A stretch of DNA of 64,000 nucleotides, taken from Xanthomonas sp. AM6 (GTDB lineage: Bacteria; Pseudomonadota; Gammaproteobacteria; Xanthomonadales; Xanthomonadaceae). The notes beneath the pieces are model-generated. The model was not told the origin of the DNA and did no database searches. It worked only from the letters and a program-made list of their open reading frames with translations. Position 1 is the first letter of the stretch. Each line of letters starts with the position of its first letter. Shown in pieces: positions 42,842 through 52,040 of this stretch. The translations under genes were made by a program, and so were the position numbers. The DNA is taken from assembly GCF_025665335.1 (NCBI RefSeq), contig NZ_CP106869.1, positions 1,204,501 to 1,268,500 of the forward strand. The letters run 5' to 3'.

Positions 42842-44779
42842 ATGTCCGGAGTCAAACAGGGGCGGACAGGGGTGAGGTTCCGTAGCGAGATCGAAGGTCT
42901 GCGCGGCGTCGCGGTGCTGATGGTGGTGCTGGCCCACGCCAGGCTTCCGTTTCTGCCCGGCGGCTACGTGGGCGTGGACGTCTTCTTCGTCATCTCCGGG
43001 TTTCTCATCACCGGCCTGTTGCAGCAGGAACTGCAGGCGACCGGCAGCATCGATGTCCGGCAGTTCTACGCGCGCCGCATCAGGCGCTTGCTTCCGGCAT
43101 TCGGCGTCATGCTTGTGGCGACGGCGGCGCTTGCGCTCTGGTTGCTGCCCAGCAGCAGTTGGGGCACGCAGGCCGAAGCCGCGCGCTGGGCCGCGCTGTG
43201 GGCATCGAACATGTTTTTCGCGGGTGCCGATTCCGGCTATTTCGATCAGGGAGCCGAAGCCAATCTCTATCTGCATACCTGGTCGCTGAGCGCCGAGGAG
43301 CAGTTCTACCTGATCTGGCCCACGCTCATCGGCCTTGCGTGGAAGTTCGGACGCCGGCGCGGCGCGACGACGCTCGTCTGGGCGCTGGTGGCGTTGGGGT
43401 TCGGGTTGACGGTGGCGGCCACCGCGCTGGAGCCATTGCATGCCTACTACCAGATGCCGTGTCGCCTCTGGCAATTGGCGTTGGGCGCGGGCGTCCAGCT
43501 TTCCGCCGGCCAGGCGCGTCTTTCGCTGCGGCGGGTCCATGCCGCTCGTGCCGTCGGCTGCCTGCTGCTGGTCGTTGCGGCGCTCTGCCTGGCACCGGAT
43601 CGGATCTCGTATCCGGGGCTGTGGGCGCTGTTGCCGACGCTGGCCGCGGCGTTGCTGCTGCTGAACGGCCCGGACGGCTGGCGGGACGCCTGGCTGGACC
43701 TGAAACCGCTGCGATTCCTCGGCCGATTGTCGTACAGCTGGTATCTCTGGCACTGGCCGGTCCTGGTCCTGGGTTTCTCGTTGGCGGGCCGCACTCCATC
43801 GGTCGGACTGGTGGCCGCGGCGCTGTCGCTGGTTCCCGCGTGGCTCAGCTGGAGGCTGGTCGAACAGCGCGTTCGCACGATGGAGCGCGGCCGGGCAACC
43901 ACCTGGGTGCTGGCTGGCCTGCTGGTATCGGCCGTGTTGGCCTATGCGGCGATGGCGTGGGAGCAGGCGGCTTTCGTTCCTGGGCGATCCGATACGCGGA
44001 ACCAGGCCTTGCTGACGACCCTGACCACCCCGGCGCTCTACCGGCAGCCCGGCTGCGACGAGTGGTTCCATGCCGACCGCCTCGTTCCTTGCACCCTGGT
44101 CCGTGCCACGTCCGAAGAAGCTCCGACCGTGGTGCTGGCGGGCGACAGCGTCGCGGCGCAATGGTCGACCGCGCTGGAGAGCATTGCCCGTGCGCGCGGC
44201 TGGAACCTCGTGGTTCTGACCAAATCGTCGTGCCCGATGCTCGATCATCCATTTGTCTATCCGCGGCTCAACCGACGCTACGTGGAGTGCGAGCGTTGGC
44301 GGGACCGTGTGGTGGCGTATCTGCACGAGCGGCGGCCGACGTTGCTGGTGCTGGGTTCTTCGGCGGCCTATGCGTTCGATCCGGCGGATTGGGAGCGCGG
44401 GACGCGCCGGTTCCTGACGCGGATCGAGGGCGCTGCGCAGCGCACCGTCCTGCTCGCGCCGACGCCGCTCTTGCCGTTCGATGGCCCGCAGTGCGCGCTG
44501 GCGCGTTCCGGGCAGAACGGGCACTTGGCGCGGGAGTGCAGCGTACCGTTGCAGCAGGTCCGGCCCAGCGCGCTCATCGCGCGGCTGCAGGCCGCTGTCG
44601 CGGGCCATGCGTCGGTGCGTCTGGTCGATCTGGGGGATGCGGTCTGCCCAGGGCAGACCTGCTCCGCCGAGCGCAACGGCGTGCTGCTGTATCGGGATGG
44701 GCAACACCTCAACGCGAGCTATGTTCTGCAACTGGCGCCGGCGCTGGACGCCGCACTGGATCGGCCCTCTGCCCGTTGA
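42842..44779 (+). CDS. OafA/YrhL-type membrane acyltransferase with C-terminal SGNH domain
   Basis: 645-residue acyltransferase-3 protein for O-acylation (usually acetylation) of surface polysaccharide or peptidoglycan. N-terminal ten or so helices (to about residue 370) contain EIEGLRGVAVLMVVLAHA with the catalytic His, RRIRRLLPAF, LYLHTWSLSAEEQFYLIWP and SYSWYLWHWPVLVL. The periplasmic C-terminal half is SGNH-like: VVLAGDSVAAQWSTAL (nucleophile Ser about residue 439) and YRDGQHLNASY with the His. ATG 42842 lies two nt after the sucD hairpin, and the family start is nearby (GVRFRSEIEGLRG). Target glycan unknown; the pilus-locus glycan or LPS are options. Confidence 0.9.
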   Translation: MSGVKQGRTGVRFRSEIEGLRGVAVLMVVLAHARLPFLPGGYVGVDVFFVISGFLITGLLQQELQATGSIDVRQFYARRIRRLLPAFGVMLVATAALALWLLPSSSWGTQAEAARWAALWASNMFFAGADSGYFDQGAEANLYLHTWSLSAEEQFYLIWPTLIGLAWKFGRRRGATTLVWALVALGFGLTVAATALEPLHAYYQMPCRLWQLALGAGVQLSAGQARLSLRRVHAARAVGCLLLVVAALCLAPDRISYPGLWALLPTLAAALLLLNGPDGWRDAWLDLKPLRFLGRLSYSWYLWHWPVLVLGFSLAGRTPSVGLVAAALSLVPAWLSWRLVEQRVRTMERGRATTWVLAGLLVSAVLAYAAMAWEQAAFVPGRSDTRNQALLTTLTTPALYRQPGCDEWFHADRLVPCTLVRATSEEAPTVVLAGDSVAAQWSTALESIARARGWNLVVLTKSSCPMLDHPFVYPRLNRRYVECERWRDRVVAYLHERRPTLLVLGSSAAYAFDPADWERGTRRFLTRIEGAAQRTVLLAPTPLLPFDGPQCALARSGQNGHLARECSVPLQQVRPSALIARLQAAVAGHASVRLVDLGDAVCPGQTCSAERNGVLLYRDGQHLNASYVLQLAPALDAALDRPSAR

Positions 44780-45099
44780 AGGTGGCCGGATGGCGTGATC
44801 GTGGCCCAGCGTCCGACCGGCGCGCCATGGCGTGCGATGGGCCCATGGCCGGCCTGGCCGCGACCCTGGCCGTGGACGAAGCAACGGCACCGCCATTCCT
44901 GTCTCGACCCAGGCCGCCAAGCAATGGTCGGACCGTGGTTGCCGGCGCGCAGCGAATCGGGCGTCCAGTCTTTCCGCCTCCATTCGTCCCTGCCGGGCCA
45001 CCACTGGTCACCGGGACGACCACGGCGCTCCCTCGACCGCTGCGGGCGAGTGGGTGTTGCCGATACTGCTCGGCACTTCGGATGCGACGGGACAGCACA
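44780..45099. other. Intergenic stretch before the PQQ dehydrogenase
   Basis: 320 nt between acyltransferase stop and the dehydrogenase start. Several frames remain open because the DNA is GC-rich, but none has a known motif. No terminator or promoter consensus was recognised. In-frame ATG 45082 is a possible slightly earlier start of the next gene. Confidence 0.4.
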
Positions 45100-47202
45100 G
45101 TGATCAGCGGATGGCGAACGGCGGTGTGTGGGGTGGGACTGGCGTTGGGCGTCGGTGGGATCTGCGCGGCGGCACCGGGGGGCGATTGGTCCAGTTATGC
45201 CGGCGCGCCCGGCGGCGGCCAGCATTCGCCGCTGGCCCAGATCACCCCGGACAACGTCGGGCGGCTGCGCATCGCCTGGTCGTTCCGGACCGGCGAACTC
45301 GGCGCCGGACTGCCCGATCCGGAACGGCGCCGCTTCGAGGCCAACCCGCTGGTGGTGGACGGGCGCATGTACCTGGTCACCGGCACCGGCATCGCCTTCG
45401 CGCTGGACGCGGCCAGTGGCCGCGAACTGTGGTCGTTCGACGCCAGGATTTCGCGCGGCAAGCACTACAGCGATCCGGCCTCGCGCGGGGTGAGCTTCTG
45501 GCGCGACGCGCGGGCCGTGGACGGCGCGTGCCGCGAGCGGATCGTGTTCGGCACCCTGGACGCGCGGCTGATCGCGCTGGACGCGGCCGACGGCCGGCTC
45601 TGCGCCGGGTTCGGCCGCGGCGGCACGATCGACCTGCACGCCGGCGTCGATGTGCACGACACGCCCAGCGACGCCTGGTCGAACTATGCGGTGACCTCGC
45701 CGCCGGTGGTGGCCGGCGACGTGATGGTGGTCGGCAGTTCGATCGGCGACAACCGCGGGCACGCGCTGGAGCAGGGCGTGGTGCGCGGCTACGACGTGCG
45801 CAGCGGCCGCGAGCTGTGGCGCTGGGATCCGGTGCCGCGCGCGGCCGCCGCCGCGGCCGCGGCCGGTTGGCAGCCGGAGCAGGCGGCCACGGTCGGTGGC
45901 GGCAATGCCTGGGCGCCGCTGGCGGTGGACCTGGCGCTGGGGCTGGTCTACGTGCCGACCGGGTCGGCCAGTCCCGACTACTACGGTGGCGAGCGGCTCG
46001 GCGACAACCGCGATGCGAATTCGCTGGTGGCGCTGGAGCTGCACAGCGGGCGTCGGGTATGGGCGCGGCAACTGGTGCATCACGACCTGTGGGACTACGA
46101 CCTGGCCTCGCAGCCGGTGCTGGCGACGGTGCAGACCGCGCGGGGTCCGCGCGAGGCGGTGCTGCAGGCGACCAAGACCGGTTTCCTGTTCGCCTTCAAC
46201 CGCCGCGACGGCACCCCGGTGTTCCCGATCAGCGAAGTGCCGGTGCCGGCCACGGACGTGCCCGGCGAGCGCGCCGCGCCGACCCAGCCGATGCCCGAGC
46301 CGGCGCTGCGCCTGGCGCGGCACACGCCGCTGACCGTCGCCGATGCCTGGGGGCCGACCCCGGCCGCGCGCCGCGAGTGCGAGGCGCTGATCGCCGGGCT
46401 GCGCTCGGACGGCCTGTTCACCCCGCCCAGCATGCGCGGCACGATCGCGTTGCCGGGCTGGGCCGGCGGGGTGAACTGGGGCGGCATCGCAGTGGACCCG
46501 CAGCGCCAGTTGGCGATCATGCCGGTGTCGGACCTGCCGATGCAGGTGGCGCTGATCCCGCGCGCGCAGTTCAGCGAGGCCGACCACGCGCGCCATCCCG
46601 ACCAGCAGTTCAACGACATGGAAGGCACGCCGTACTACATGCGCCGCGGCATGCTGGCCTCGTCCGGCGGCATCCCCTGCGTCAAGCCGCCATGGGGACG
46701 GCTGGTGGCGGTGGACCTGCGCACGCGCACGGTCGCCTGGGAGCGCCCGCTCGGCACGCTGGAGGAAAAGCTGCCGTGGCTGCCGCTGGAAGTGGGCACG
46801 CCGCTGCTCGGCGGCGCGGTGACCACCGCCGGCGGCCTGACCTTCATCGCCGCGGCGGCCGACGCGCGCCTGCGCGCGCTCGACAGCGCCAGCGGCAGGA
46901 CCCTGTGGGACGCCAAGCTGCCGGCCGGCGGCCAGGCCACGCCGTCGGTCTACGCGGTGGGCGGCAAGCAGTACGTGGTGCTCGCCGCCGGCGGCCGCGA
47001 AGGCATGGGAACGATGGGCGACTACGTGGTCGCATACACGCTCGACGGCGAGGGCAGCGAGGTAGTGTTCCAGCACGGCGTGGCCGCGCGGATGGCGACG
47101 CTGGCGGCGGCTGCGCTGGCGTTGTGTGCGGGAGTGGTGGCGCTGTGGCGGCGCTGGCGTCGGTGGCGCCATGCGAAGACCGGCGGTCGCGGCAACACTT
47201 GA
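45100..47202 (+). CDS. PQQ-dependent dehydrogenase (glucose/quinate type), compact form
   Basis: 700-residue quinoprotein with eight-bladed propeller. N-terminal segment SGWRTAVCGVGLALGVGGICAAA exports it; the propeller begins DWSSYAGAPGGGQHSPLAQI. Family motifs: DTPSDAWSNYAVTSPPVV, GGGNAWAPLAVDLALGLVYVPTGSASPDYYGG, LVHHDLWDYDLASQPVL, PGWAGGVNWGGIAVD, PCVKPPWGRL and KQYVVLAAGG. It lacks the five-helix N-terminal anchor of classical mGDH but has a C-terminal hydrophobic helix followed by Arg-rich tail (ALCAGVVALWRRWRRWRHAK), perhaps anchoring it to the membrane. Oxidises a sugar, polyol or alcohol in the periplasm, passing electrons to ubiquinone; substrate unknown. GTG 45100 chosen for GGGAC spacing; ATG 45082 is alternative. 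Confidence 0.87.
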   Translation: MISGWRTAVCGVGLALGVGGICAAAPGGDWSSYAGAPGGGQHSPLAQITPDNVGRLRIAWSFRTGELGAGLPDPERRRFEANPLVVDGRMYLVTGTGIAFALDAASGRELWSFDARISRGKHYSDPASRGVSFWRDARAVDGACRERIVFGTLDARLIALDAADGRLCAGFGRGGTIDLHAGVDVHDTPSDAWSNYAVTSPPVVAGDVMVVGSSIGDNRGHALEQGVVRGYDVRSGRELWRWDPVPRAAAAAAAAGWQPEQAATVGGGNAWAPLAVDLALGLVYVPTGSASPDYYGGERLGDNRDANSLVALELHSGRRVWARQLVHHDLWDYDLASQPVLATVQTARGPREAVLQATKTGFLFAFNRRDGTPVFPISEVPVPATDVPGERAAPTQPMPEPALRLARHTPLTVADAWGPTPAARRECEALIAGLRSDGLFTPPSMRGTIALPGWAGGVNWGGIAVDPQRQLAIMPVSDLPMQVALIPRAQFSEADHARHPDQQFNDMEGTPYYMRRGMLASSGGIPCVKPPWGRLVAVDLRTRTVAWERPLGTLEEKLPWLPLEVGTPLLGGAVTTAGGLTFIAAAADARLRALDSASGRTLWDAKLPAGGQATPSVYAVGGKQYVVLAAGGREGMGTMGDYVVAYTLDGEGSEVVFQHGVAARMATLAAAALALCAGVVALWRRWRRWRHAKTGGRGNT

Positions 47203-47239
47203 AGTGATCGGCGCCGGGCGAGGCCGGTCGGCGACCAGC

Positions 47240-47543
47240 GTCGGGACTGAAGTCCCTCCCACAGTGCACCCAGCCGCATTCGGCATGCTCGCTTTTGTAG
47301 GAGCGGCTTCAGCCGCGACCGCATCGGTCGGCGGCCGGCTCCGGAAACCGCCAGGGCTGAAGTTCCTCCCGCAACGCACGCATCCGGTACCCGTCGTGTT
47401 CGCCTTCATGGGAACAGCTTCGGCCGCGATCGTGGCCGGCCGGCAGCCGGTTCCGGATTTCACCTGGACTGCTGTTCCGCTTGCAGAGTGCATCCAGCAG
47501 TTCTCGGCGCATCTGCCGTTGTGGGAGCGACTTCAGTCGCGAC
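47240..47543. repeat. Cluster of five REP-like units before nadE
   Basis: 24-nt palindromic units at 47240-47263 (minus form, GACTGAAGTC core), 47296-47319 (plus form, canonical GTAGGAGCGG), about 47352-47373 (degenerate), about 47409-47431 (degenerate) and 47520-47543 (GTGGGAGCGACTTCAGTCGC). Orientation alternates in part. They fill most of the 574-nt gap 47203-47776, which shows no gene. Confidence 0.8.
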
Positions 47544-47776
47544 GCGGGTTTGGTCGGCGGATAGTGTCGAAGACTGCCGGGACGCAAATCCCCGCAGCGC
47601 ACCAATGGGCGAGCGGCGCAGCGTGGCAGGGACGACCCGGCGCGGTCGCGGCGCTACACTGCGCCCTGCCGGCGCGCGGCTGCGTCGGCGCCGCTGCCGC
47701 TGGCGCGCGGTCGGCGCGTCCGAGGATGCGCGCGGCCGCGGCACGCCTTCCACCTCCCGCTCCTGCAAGGTCGTCC

Positions 47777-49414
47777 ATGTCTTCTTCCCTTCGCATCGCC
47801 ATGGCCCAGTTCGATTTCCCGGTCGGCGCCGTGGCCCAGAACACCGACCGCATCATCGCGATGATCGAGGAGGCGCGCGACGAGTACGGCGCCGACATCG
47901 TGCTGTTCCCGGAGCTGGCGGTCAGCGGCTATCCGCCGGAGGACCTGCTGCTGCGTCCGGGCTTCCTCGCCGATTGCGAACTGGCGGTGCAGCGCATCGC
48001 GGTGCGCGTGCACGGCATCGTCGCGGTGGTCGGCTGGCCGCAGAGCGCCGGCAGCGTGGTCTACAACGCGGCCAGCGTGCTGCGCGGCGGGCGCGTCGAC
48101 ACCACCTACCGCAAGCGCGAGCTGCCCAACTACGCGGTGTTCGACGAGCGCCGCTATTTCGACGTCGATCCGGACGGCGGCAGCTGCGTGTTCGAGGTCA
48201 AGGGCACGCCGGTCGGCCTGGTGATCTGCGAGGACCTGTGGTTCCCCGAGCCGCTGGCCGATACCGCGCGCAACGGCGCCGAGCTGGTGCTGGTGCCCAA
48301 CGCCTCGCCGTTCGAGCGCGGCAAGCATGCGCAGCGCGATGCGTTGCTGGCCGAGCGCGTGCGCGAGACCGGCGTGGCGCTGGCCTATCTCAACGTCGTC
48401 GGCGGCCAGGATGCGCTGGTGTTCGACGGCGCCTCGGTGGTCGCCGACGGCGACGGCAGCGTGCATCCGGCCGCGGCTGCGTTCACCGACCAATGGCTCG
48501 TGGTGGACTACGCGACGCAGACGCGCGCGTTCACCCCGTTGCGCTGGATCGACGACGGCGACGAGAGCGTGGACGCGCTGGCCTGGCGCGCGGTGGTGCG
48601 CGGGCTGCGCGACTACTGCGGCAAGAACCGGTTTTCCAAGGTGTGGCTGGGCCTGTCCGGCGGCATCGATTCGGCGCTGGTGCTGGCGATGGCGGTGGAC
48701 GCGCTCGGGGCGGACAACGTCACCGCGGTGCGGCTGCCGTCGCGCTACACCGCCGGCCTGTCCAACGACCTGGCGGACGAGCAGTGCCGCGCGCTGGGCG
48801 TGAAGCTGGAGACGGTGGAGATCGAGCCGGCGTTCCAAGGCCTGCTGCAGGCGCTGGGCCCGTTGTTCGAGGGTACCCAGGCCGACGTCACCGAGGAGAA
48901 CCTGCAGTCGCGCAGCCGCGGCGTGATCCTGATGGCGCTGGCCAACAAGTTCGGCGGGCTGCTGCTGACCACCGGCAACAAGAGCGAGTACGCGGTCGGC
49001 TACGCCACCATCTACGGCGACATGTGCGGCGGCTATGCGCCGCTGAAGGACCTGTACAAGACCGAAGTGTTCGGCCTGGCGAAATGGCGCAACACGGTCG
49101 GCGGCGCGCCGGTGATCCCGCCGGCGGTGATCGCGCGGCCGCCGTCGGCGGAACTGCGCGCCAACCAGACCGACCAGGATTCGCTGCCGCCCTACGACGT
49201 GCTCGACGGCATCCTGTACCGCTATGTCGACCAGGAACAGTCGCGCGACGAGATCGTCGCCGCCGGCTACGCGCCGGAGGTGGTCGACCACGTGGTGCGG
49301 CTGGTGCGCATCACCGAATGGAAGCGGCACCAGGCCGCGCCGGGCCCGAAGGTGTCGCGCCGCGCGTTCGGCCGCGAGCGGCGCTATCCGATCACCAACG
49401 GGTACCAGGCGTAG
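47777..49414 (+). CDS. nadE: Glutamine-dependent NAD+ synthetase
   Basis: 545-residue two-domain enzyme making NAD+ from nicotinate adenine dinucleotide, ATP and glutamine. N-terminal nitrilase-type glutaminase: Glu in LFPELAVSGYPPEDLL, Lys in YRKRELPNYAVFDE, Cys in GLVICEDLWFPE. C-terminal synthetase: P-loop LGLSGGIDSALVL (about residue 295), SRYTAGLSNDLA, TTGNKSEYAVGYATIYGD. ATG 47777 follows CAAGG; the frame upstream is not used as it runs through REP units. Confidence 0.97.
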   Translation: MSSSLRIAMAQFDFPVGAVAQNTDRIIAMIEEARDEYGADIVLFPELAVSGYPPEDLLLRPGFLADCELAVQRIAVRVHGIVAVVGWPQSAGSVVYNAASVLRGGRVDTTYRKRELPNYAVFDERRYFDVDPDGGSCVFEVKGTPVGLVICEDLWFPEPLADTARNGAELVLVPNASPFERGKHAQRDALLAERVRETGVALAYLNVVGGQDALVFDGASVVADGDGSVHPAAAAFTDQWLVVDYATQTRAFTPLRWIDDGDESVDALAWRAVVRGLRDYCGKNRFSKVWLGLSGGIDSALVLAMAVDALGADNVTAVRLPSRYTAGLSNDLADEQCRALGVKLETVEIEPAFQGLLQALGPLFEGTQADVTEENLQSRSRGVILMALANKFGGLLLTTGNKSEYAVGYATIYGDMCGGYAPLKDLYKTEVFGLAKWRNTVGGAPVIPPAVIARPPSAELRANQTDQDSLPPYDVLDGILYRYVDQEQSRDEIVAAGYAPEVVDHVVRLVRITEWKRHQAAPGPKVSRRAFGRERRYPITNGYQA

Positions 49415-49479
49415 CCGGCAGGCGCGCCGCGGTCTCGCGGCGCTTCACTGGAGAATCGCCAAGGGTTTTGCCGGTGTCT

Positions 49480-49503
49480 GTCGCGGTTGAAACCGCTCCT
49501 ACA
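49480..49503. repeat. Single REP-like unit
   Basis: GTCGCGGTTGAAACCGCTCCTACA is the minus form of the GTAG-type unit with two compensatory changes in the stem (GGTT/AACC). It lies 65 nt after nadE, between convergent nadE and egtD; about 125 nt later a partial GGGATT-type repeat (GAATCCCGAATCC) is also visible. Confidence 0.75.
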
Positions 49504-49647
49504 CAGGGCGGGCCGTCAGGTCGGACAATGCAACGCGGGAAGAGAGAGCTTCAGCCTCGGCAGCGTCCATTCTGCGCTTCGTTCGCCGCGGCCGATGCCC
49601 GAGGCCGCCCGCAGCATGGACGCTGTGCCGAATCCCGAATCCAGGCC

Positions 49648-50631
49648 TCACACCGCCTGCAGCAACCGCAACCCGAACGCATCGTCCTGCGCATTCCAGC
49701 CGTGGCTGACCCGCAGGCCGGCCGCGGCGGCCATCTCGCCGAAGCTCTGGTCGGTGTACTTGTGGCTGTATTCGACCTGCATTGCCTCGCCGGCGGCGAA
49801 GTCGAAGCGGCGCCCGCCCACGTTGACCTGCTGCGCGCGCTGGCTGACCAGGAAGGTCTCGATGCGCTGGCGTTCGCGCGAGTACACGGCGCGATGGCGG
49901 AACTGGTCCAGGGCGAAGTCGCTGCCGATCTCGCGGTTGAGCCGGCGCAGCAGGTTCACGGTGAACTCGGCGGTGACGCCGGCCGCGTCGTTGTAGGCCG
50001 CTTCCAGCACCGACACGTCCTTGACCAGGTCGATGCCGATCAGCGCGCAACCGTCCTGGCGCATCGTCGCGCGCATCGACGCCAGCAGCTTGATGCCGTC
50101 CTCGCGGGTGAAGTTGCCCAGCGTGGAGCCGGGGAAGAACACCAGCGTGCGGCGCGCGCTGCGCCGCGGCGCCGGCAGCGCCACCGGCGTGGTGAAGTCG
50201 GCGCAGACCGGCAGCATCTGGATGCGCGGGAAGCGCTCGGCCAGGCGCGCGGTGCTGGACATCAGCATGTCGCGCGAGATCTCGATCGGGGTATAGGCCA
50301 CCGGCTCGCGCAGGCCGTCCAGCAGCAGTTCGGTCTTGCGCCCGCTGCCGCTGCCCAGTTCCACCACGTGCGCGCCACTGCCCACCGCCTGCGCGATCGA
50401 CGGCATCCGCGCTTCCAGCAGGTCCAGCTCGGTGCGGGTCAGGTAGTACTCGGGCTGGCGAGTGATCGCCTCGAACAGGCGCGAGCCCTCGGCATCGTAG
50501 AAATACTTGGACGGCAACTGCTTGGGGCTGCGCGACAGCCCGGCGACCGCATCGGCGGCGATGTCGTCCGGCTGCGGGTGCAGGTCGGTGAGCGCGGCTT
50601 CGGTCAGTGCACGGGCGGTCACGGCGTTCAT
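49648..50631 (-). CDS. egtD: L-histidine N-alpha-methyltransferase EgtD
   Basis: 327-residue SAM enzyme that trimethylates histidine to hercynine, the first step of ergothioneine synthesis. Motifs: SKYFYDAEGSRLFEAITRQPEYYLTRTE (family signature, about residues 41-69), VVELGSGSGRKTELLL for SAM (about 88), YTPIEISRDMLM, FFPGSTLGNF (about 165), and EYSHKYTDQSF near the C-terminus that shapes the histidine pocket. Start ATG 50631 overlaps the egtB stop (ATGA), so egtB-egtD are translationally coupled. Confidence 0.95.
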   Translation of the reverse strand: MNAVTARALTEAALTDLHPQPDDIAADAVAGLSRSPKQLPSKYFYDAEGSRLFEAITRQPEYYLTRTELDLLEARMPSIAQAVGSGAHVVELGSGSGRKTELLLDGLREPVAYTPIEISRDMLMSSTARLAERFPRIQMLPVCADFTTPVALPAPRRSARRTLVFFPGSTLGNFTREDGIKLLASMRATMRQDGCALIGIDLVKDVSVLEAAYNDAAGVTAEFTVNLLRRLNREIGSDFALDQFRHRAVYSRERQRIETFLVSQRAQQVNVGGRRFDFAAGEAMQVEYSHKYTDQSFGEMAAAAGLRVSHGWNAQDDAFGLRLLQAV

Positions 50632-51917
50632 ACGGGATCCTTGGCCAGGCGCACGCCGGCGAATTGCCACCGCGCATCGGAGGGAAAGAAGTTGCGGTAG
50701 CTGGCGCGGATGTGGTCGTGCGGCGTGGCGCAGCTGCCGCCGCGCAGCACCCATTGCGCGTTCATGAACTTGCCGTTGTATTCGCCCAGCGCGCCCGACC
50801 AGGGACGGAAGCCGGGGTAGGCCAGGTAGGCGCTGCCGGTCCATTCCCAGACGTCGCCGAACAGCTGCTGCAGGCCGGCCTCGCCGTGCGCGGCGGACTG
50901 CGGGTGCAGCGCATCGGCATCGGCGAAATTGCCGGCGATGGCCGCGCCGGTGGCGGCCTGTTCCCACTCGGCTTCGGTCGGCAGGCGCGCGCCCGCCCAG
51001 CGCGCGTAGGCGTCGGCCTCGAACAGGCTGATGTGGCAGACCGGCGCATGCGGATCGCGCTCGCGCCAGCCGCCCAGGGTGAATTCGCGCGCGCCGTCGG
51101 CATGCCAGTACAGCGGCCGCTGCCAATCCTCGGCGCTGCGCCGCGCCCAGCCGTCGCTGAGCCACAGCGCGACGTTGCGGTAGCCGCCGTCGGCGATGAA
51201 CTGCGCGTACTCGGCATTGCTGACCGGGCGGCTGGCCAGCGCATGCGCCGGCACCAGCACGCGGTGCCGCGGCGACTCGTTGTCGTAGGCGAAGTCCGCG
51301 TGCGCCGGCCAGCCGGGGGCGCCGATCTCGCACAGCTGCTCGTCGCGCTGGATCCAGCGCAGCGCCGTGGCCGGCGCCTGCGTCGCGGCCAGATCGTCGC
51401 GGTACGCCGGGGCCAGCGGATTGCTCCAGAACGCGTGCTTGATGTCGGTCAGCAGCAGCTCCTGGTGCTGCTGCTCGTGGTGCAGGCCCAGTTCCAGCAC
51501 CTGCAGCGTCTGCGCCGACAGGTCCCCGGCCTGCAGCCGCGCCAGCACCCGGGTCTCGATCTCGGCGCGGTAGTCCAGCACCTGCGCCAGCGACGGACGC
51601 GACAGCACGCCGCGGCGCGGCCGCGCATGCATCGGGCCCACGCTCTGGTAGTAGCTGTTGAACAGGTAGTCCCACTGCGGATCGACCGCGCGGTAGCCGG
51701 CGTCGGCGGCCAGCACGAAGCGCTCGAAGAACCAGGTGGTGTGGGCGAGGTGCCATTTCGCAGGACTGGCGTCGTCCATGCTCTGCACCATCGCGTCTTC
51801 CTCGCTCAACGGCGCGGCGAGCTGGCCGGTGCGCTGGCGCACGTGGCGGAAACGCGCCGCCAGCGGCACGGCGGACGCCGCGGGCGAGGGGGATGCCGCC
51901 GGAGAGGTCGCTTGCAT
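50628..51917 (-). CDS. egtB: Ergothioneine sulfoxide synthase EgtB
   Basis: 429-residue non-haem iron enzyme joining hercynine to a thiol (gamma-glutamylcysteine or cysteine) with oxygen. N-terminal DinB-like domain supplies iron ligands: WHLAHTTWFFERF (His56/His59) and HHEQQHQELL with HxxxHxE (His147, His151). C-terminal FGE-sulfatase domain: ARLPTEAEWEQAA, LFGDVWEWTGSAYLAYPGF, VLRGGSCATPHDHIRASYRNFF. No egtA (glutamate-cysteine ligase) or egtC amidohydrolase is next to it, which favours direct use of cysteine, though such genes could be elsewhere. A 123-nt spacer separates it from the divergent PLP enzyme. Confidence 0.94.
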   Translation of the reverse strand: MQATSPAASPSPAASAVPLAARFRHVRQRTGQLAAPLSEEDAMVQSMDDASPAKWHLAHTTWFFERFVLAADAGYRAVDPQWDYLFNSYYQSVGPMHARPRRGVLSRPSLAQVLDYRAEIETRVLARLQAGDLSAQTLQVLELGLHHEQQHQELLLTDIKHAFWSNPLAPAYRDDLAATQAPATALRWIQRDEQLCEIGAPGWPAHADFAYDNESPRHRVLVPAHALASRPVSNAEYAQFIADGGYRNVALWLSDGWARRSAEDWQRPLYWHADGAREFTLGGWRERDPHAPVCHISLFEADAYARWAGARLPTEAEWEQAATGAAIAGNFADADALHPQSAAHGEAGLQQLFGDVWEWTGSAYLAYPGFRPWSGALGEYNGKFMNAQWVLRGGSCATPHDHIRASYRNFFPSDARWQFAGVRLAKDPV

Positions 51918-52040
51918 CCGCCAAGCTTAGGGGAAGACCGTGAACATGCCGTCATGCGTGGTGGAACGGCGCGTTACGCTAGGGCCTGTCAATGCGCTGG
52001 GGCACCGCATCCCCAAGCGCGCCAACCGGCCTCACTGCCC

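Noticed and set aside
43159-45099. Extension of the PQQ dehydrogenase frame through the acyltransferase gene
   Set aside because: It is the out-of-frame shadow of the acyltransferase; the export segment starts near 45100.
47203-47776. N-terminal extension of NadE
   Set aside because: The frame passes through REP units, and the conserved enzyme begins at 47777.
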